Assembly (NCBI GenBank): GCA_023266195.1
Contig: JAHFRP010000003.1
Span: forward strand, 224,101-288,100
Reading direction: 5' to 3'
Source of the DNA: Sulfuricella sp.
GTDB taxonomy: Bacteria; Pseudomonadota; Gammaproteobacteria; Burkholderiales; Sulfuricellaceae
Length of the DNA stretch: 64,000 nucleotides
Program-made: the position numbers and the translations under genes
Shown: piece after piece, positions 61,395 to 64,000 of the stretch
How the letters are laid out: each line of letters begins with the position of its first letter
How positions within the stretch are numbered: the stretch's first letter is position 1
The notes under the pieces: generated by a model
Seen by the model: only the letters and a program-made list of their open reading frames with translations
The model's database searches: none
What the model was told of the DNA's origin: nothing

Positions 61395-61724
61395 TCCGGC
61401 ACGTCGAAATTGACAGCCGCGGCCGGGGGCGATTAAAATCCGGGCGTTTTCATAATCAAGGGTTAATACCTTGGACAGTCATAGTTGTAATAATTTCGTG
61501 GCAAACTTTTTGTTCTAGCGGTTATCCCCCTCAACGCGCTTTTGCCTTGACGGATTTTCCGCTGGAAAACAGCGGAAAAATCGGGCTCAAGCGCGATCTC
61601 GCCGGCATAAGCCGGCGCTCTCGATCCAGCTCCCTTTTTCCAAACATATAGTCGGCGCCCGGTTATCGCGCAGCCAATCATGCGCGGTGCCGAACGCGGA
61701 AAGCCCATGGCCAGGGGGAACGGC
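61395..61724. other. Intergenic stretch with two hairpins, no gene
   Basis: The 330 bases between mtgA and mgtE carry no supported gene. A perfect 10-base hairpin TTTTCCGCTG-gaaaa-CAGCGGAAAA lies at 61,555-61,579. A second, CGCCGGC-ataa-GCCGGCG, lies at about 61,600-61,617. They could belong to an mgtE leader (Mg-sensing leaders are known for this family), but the sequence does not match the M-box as I remember it. Confidence 0.45.
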
Positions 61725-63167
61725 ATGTCCGAAGCAGAACAAACCAGGCAGCAGGAAAGCGTGCAGGAGAGCCTGCAACAGGTGATCGAGCTGCTGCACA
61801 AGCAAAACCTGGTGGAAACGCTGGTGCGCAAGCAGGCCATGCCGCGCCACGACCTGGTGGAAACGCTGGTACACAAGCAGAATCTGGCCGAGCTGCAAAA
61901 GAAGCTCGACCAGCTCCACCCCGCCGACGTCGCCTACATCCTCGAAGCCCTGCCGCTGCAGCAGCGCCTGCTGGTGTGGGATCTGGTCAAGGCAGAACGC
62001 GACGGCGACATCCTGCTGGAAGTATCCGACGCGGTGCGCGAATCGCTGATCGCCAGCATGGACAGCGACGAGCTCCTGGCCGCCGCCGAGCAGCTCGACA
62101 CCGACGAAATCGCCGATCTGGCGCCCGACCTGCCGCACGACGTGATGCAGGAGCTGCTCGAATCGCTCGACAGCCAGAACCGCGCCCATCTGCAATCGGC
62201 GATGTCCTATCCGGAAGACACGGTCGGCGCGTTGATGGATTTCGACATGGTCAGCATCCGCGACGACATCAGTCTGGAAGTGGTGCTGCGCTACCTGCGC
62301 CGGCTGGGCGAACTGCCCGGGCACACCGACAAACTGTTCGTGGTCGACCGCAACGACACCTTCAAGGGCGTGCTATCCCTCAAGCGGCTATTGATCCACG
62401 ATCCCGAGGCCAGTGTGGCGGCGGTGATGGCCGAGGATGCGGTGACCTTCCGCCCCGACGACGAAGCCAACGAAGCGGCATCGGCCTTCGAGCGCTACGA
62501 CCTGGTTTCCGCGCCGGTGGTGGACGGCGACAACAAGCTGGTCGGCCGCCTGACGGTGGACGTAATGATGGACTTCATCCGCGACGAGGCCGACAGCGAA
62601 AAGCTATCGATGGCCGGCTTGCGCGAAGAGGAAGACCTGTTCGCCACGGTATGGAAAAGTATCCAGAACCGCTGGACCTGGCTGGCGATCAACCTGGTGA
62701 CGGCGTTCATCGCTTCGCGCGTGATCGGCGTGTTCGAAGGCTCGATCGAGAAGATCGTGGCGCTGGCGGCGCTGATGCCGATCGTTGCCGGCATCGGCGG
62801 CAATTCGGGCAACCAGACCCTCACCATGATCGTGCGCGCCCTGGCGCTCGGGCAGATACGTAGCGGCAGCATCCGCAAGCTGTTCCTCAAGGAACTCGGC
62901 GTCAGCCTGATCAATGGACTGATCTGGGGCAGCATTATCGGCTTGATGGCCTATCTGCTCTACCGCAACGCCGCGCTGGGCGCGGTGATGACCAGCGCGA
63001 TGGTGCTCAACCTGCTGCTGGCGGCGCTGATGGGCGTGCTGATCCCGATGCTCATGCACAAGCTCGGGCGCGATCCGGCGGTCGGCTCCAGCGTGATGAT
63101 CACCGCCGTCACCGACAGCGGCGGCTTCTTCATCTTTCTCGGCCTGGCCACACTTTTCCTGCTCTAA
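61725..63167 (+). CDS. mgtE: Magnesium transporter MgtE
   Basis: The 480-residue protein has a cytoplasmic N-domain of superhelical repeats (LHPADVAYILEALPLQQRL and following), a CBS pair (MDFDMVSIRDDISLEVVL; VMAEDAVTFRPDDEANEAA) and five C-terminal membrane helices. The channel signature is PIVAGIGGNSGNQTLTMIVRALALG. It conducts Mg, gated by Mg binding to the N and CBS domains. GGGGGAA four bases upstream supports ATG 61725 over 61680. A 15-residue duplication (LVETLVRKQ/LVETLVHKQ) lies before the N-domain. Confidence 0.95.
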   Translation: MSEAEQTRQQESVQESLQQVIELLHKQNLVETLVRKQAMPRHDLVETLVHKQNLAELQKKLDQLHPADVAYILEALPLQQRLLVWDLVKAERDGDILLEVSDAVRESLIASMDSDELLAAAEQLDTDEIADLAPDLPHDVMQELLESLDSQNRAHLQSAMSYPEDTVGALMDFDMVSIRDDISLEVVLRYLRRLGELPGHTDKLFVVDRNDTFKGVLSLKRLLIHDPEASVAAVMAEDAVTFRPDDEANEAASAFERYDLVSAPVVDGDNKLVGRLTVDVMMDFIRDEADSEKLSMAGLREEEDLFATVWKSIQNRWTWLAINLVTAFIASRVIGVFEGSIEKIVALAALMPIVAGIGGNSGNQTLTMIVRALALGQIRSGSIRKLFLKELGVSLINGLIWGSIIGLMAYLLYRNAALGAVMTSAMVLNLLLAALMGVLIPMLMHKLGRDPAVGSSVMITAVTDSGGFFIFLGLATLFLL

Positions 63168-63227
63168 TTTAAAGGAGGCGGATGCGGCCGCCCCTTTCAC
63201 CGAGAATCTTGCCTCAACGGAGGTGCC

Positions 63228-63884
63228 ATGCCGTTCTCGCCATTTTATCTCGCTCTGCTCCTGGCGGTGCTCGGCATGCTGTTGGTCTTCGTCCAGGTCG
63301 GCGCGCTGACGCTGGTCTTCGACAAGCTCGGCCTGTCACCCGATTCCGCCATGCTGCTGCTGTCCACCTCGCTGTTCGGCAGCCTGATCAACCTGCCGCT
63401 ATTCAGCGTTAAGGCCGAAGGGCCGCCGCCTGCGCCGGAAGTGTTCCACAGCCTGCTTCGGCTGCCGCAGATGGAATTCAACGGTAAAACGGTAGTAGCC
63501 GTCAACGTCGGCGGCTGCCTGGTGCCGTTGGCTTTTTCGGCCTACCTGATGCTGCACAATCCGGTCAACCCGTTCACGGTGTTCGCTGCGGTGGGGGCGG
63601 TGGCGCTGATGTGCCGGCTGACGAGCCGGCCGGTGCCGGGAGTGGGCATCGGCATTCCTATCTTCATCGCGCCGATAACCGCGGCGATCGTCTCCCTGCT
63701 CATCGACCCGCAGCAAAGTGCGCCGCTCGCCTATATCAGCGGAACCTTGGGGGTGCTGATCGGCGCCGACCTGGCGCGCCTGGGCGACATCCGCAAAATG
63801 GGCACGCCGATCGCCTCGATCGGCGGAGCGGGCACGTTCGACGGGATTTTCCTGAGCGGCATCGTCGCCGTGTTGCTGACCTAG
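63228..63884 (+). CDS. DUF1614 domain-containing membrane protein
   Basis: A 218-residue protein with six to seven hydrophobic helices and the DUF1614 features LFGSLINLPLF, VAVNVGGCLVPLAFS and YISGTLGVLIGADLARLGDI ending in IGGAGTFDGIFLSG. The function is unknown. GGAGG five bases before the ATG is a strong ribosome site. It lies 60 bases after mgtE on the same strand, so co-transcription is possible. Confidence 0.9.
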   Translation: MPFSPFYLALLLAVLGMLLVFVQVGALTLVFDKLGLSPDSAMLLLSTSLFGSLINLPLFSVKAEGPPPAPEVFHSLLRLPQMEFNGKTVVAVNVGGCLVPLAFSAYLMLHNPVNPFTVFAAVGAVALMCRLTSRPVPGVGIGIPIFIAPITAAIVSLLIDPQQSAPLAYISGTLGVLIGADLARLGDIRKMGTPIASIGGAGTFDGIFLSGIVAVLLT

Positions 63885-63926
63885 CCTGAATTTTGCATAA
63901 AGCGGGCGGATTACACTGTAAGCATT

Positions 63927-63953
63927 TGATATAATTGCGGTTGTCTAGACAAC
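63927..63953 (+). promoter_or_regulatory. Extended -10 promoter overlapped by a palindromic operator
   Basis: TGATATAAT (63,927-63,935) is a perfect extended -10 element. Five bases later comes the 14-base palindrome GTTGTCTAGACAAC (63,940-63,953), which covers the expected transcription start. Operators of this NNTNTAGANANN-like shape are typical of GntR/HutC-type repressors. This suggests that the gene starting at 63,966 is repressed, perhaps by its own product. Confidence 0.55.
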
Positions 63954-63965
63954 AATTCGTAAAAA

Positions 63966-64000
63966 ATGCCTGCTGTTACCCGCCCGGACGTCCATTCTAC
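63966..64000 (+). CDS. Start of an unidentified gene (3' partial)
   Basis: An ATG at 63,966 opens a frame that stays open to the window end and gives MPAVTRPDVHS. It follows the promoter/operator at 63,927-63,953 and no stop interrupts it. Eleven codons are too few to name it. A self-regulating GntR-type repressor is a guess from the operator shape. The A-rich region before it lacks a strong ribosome site. Confidence 0.4.
   Translation, partial: MPAVTRPDVHS

Overview
The window reads as a chromosomal segment of a GC-rich (about 60%) betaproteobacterium, most likely of the Nitrosomonadales/Gallionellales/Rhodocyclales type. This rests on familiar local orders (aroE-mtgA; a ZapB-like gene-zapA-6S RNA-ygfA; glnA-ntrB-ntrC), Gram-negative envelope genes (MsbA, TonB receptors, O-polysaccharide genes) and small heme-oxidase-like membrane proteins. 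No rRNA, tRNA or CRISPR array was seen. The genus is not determinable from the sequence alone.

Bases 1-25,559 are a surface polysaccharide region. A plus-strand run makes nucleotide sugars: ManC (cut by the window edge), an inserted MNT/HEPN toxin-antitoxin pair, Gmd, an Fcl/ColC-like epimerase-reductase and a ColD-like 3-dehydratase (GDP-fucose and/or GDP-colitose). RfbF, RfbG, RfbH, an SDR reductase and a YerE-like thiamine-diphosphate enzyme follow (a CDP-3,6-dideoxyhexose, probably branched like yersiniose). Seven glycosyltransferase-type genes follow, including a GT10 fucosyltransferase. On the minus strand are an SGNH/MBOAT O-acetylation pair, a HipB-HipA module whose last gene overlaps a GT11 fucosyltransferase, and MsbA.

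Bases 25,700-33,155 are a cobalamin uptake and salvage operon: a cobalamin riboswitch, btuB, cobO, cobU, cobT, cobC, cobS and a cobQ broken by at least four frame changes. Bases 33,200-39,000 are housekeeping (ZapB-like, ZapA, 6S RNA, ygfA, an EVE protein, TauE/SafE, exonuclease III), interrupted by an intact ISL3-family insertion sequence with 8-bp target duplications and a decayed AlpA/excisionase-like gene.

Bases 39,170-52,646 hold the most unusual locus. An ECF sigma factor, a FecR anti-sigma factor and a TonB receptor with an STN signalling domain precede a 41-residue, six-cysteine peptide gene. Three tandem radical SAM/SPASM enzymes, an ABC exporter, a second TonB receptor and a secreted beta-propeller/cytochrome c fusion follow. 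I read this as a RiPP-type peptide system with dedicated maturation, export, re-uptake and signalling. Its layout resembles methanobactin loci, but radical SAM enzymes take the place of MbnB/MbnC. The product is unknown.

Bases 52,655-64,000 return to core genes: two small membrane proteins, ntrC, ntrB, a DUF4124 protein, glnA with a likely sigma-54 promoter and a 182-bp palindromic MITE-like element upstream, a cation diffusion facilitator, aroE, mtgA, mgtE, a DUF1614 protein, and the promoter, operator and first codons of a further gene.
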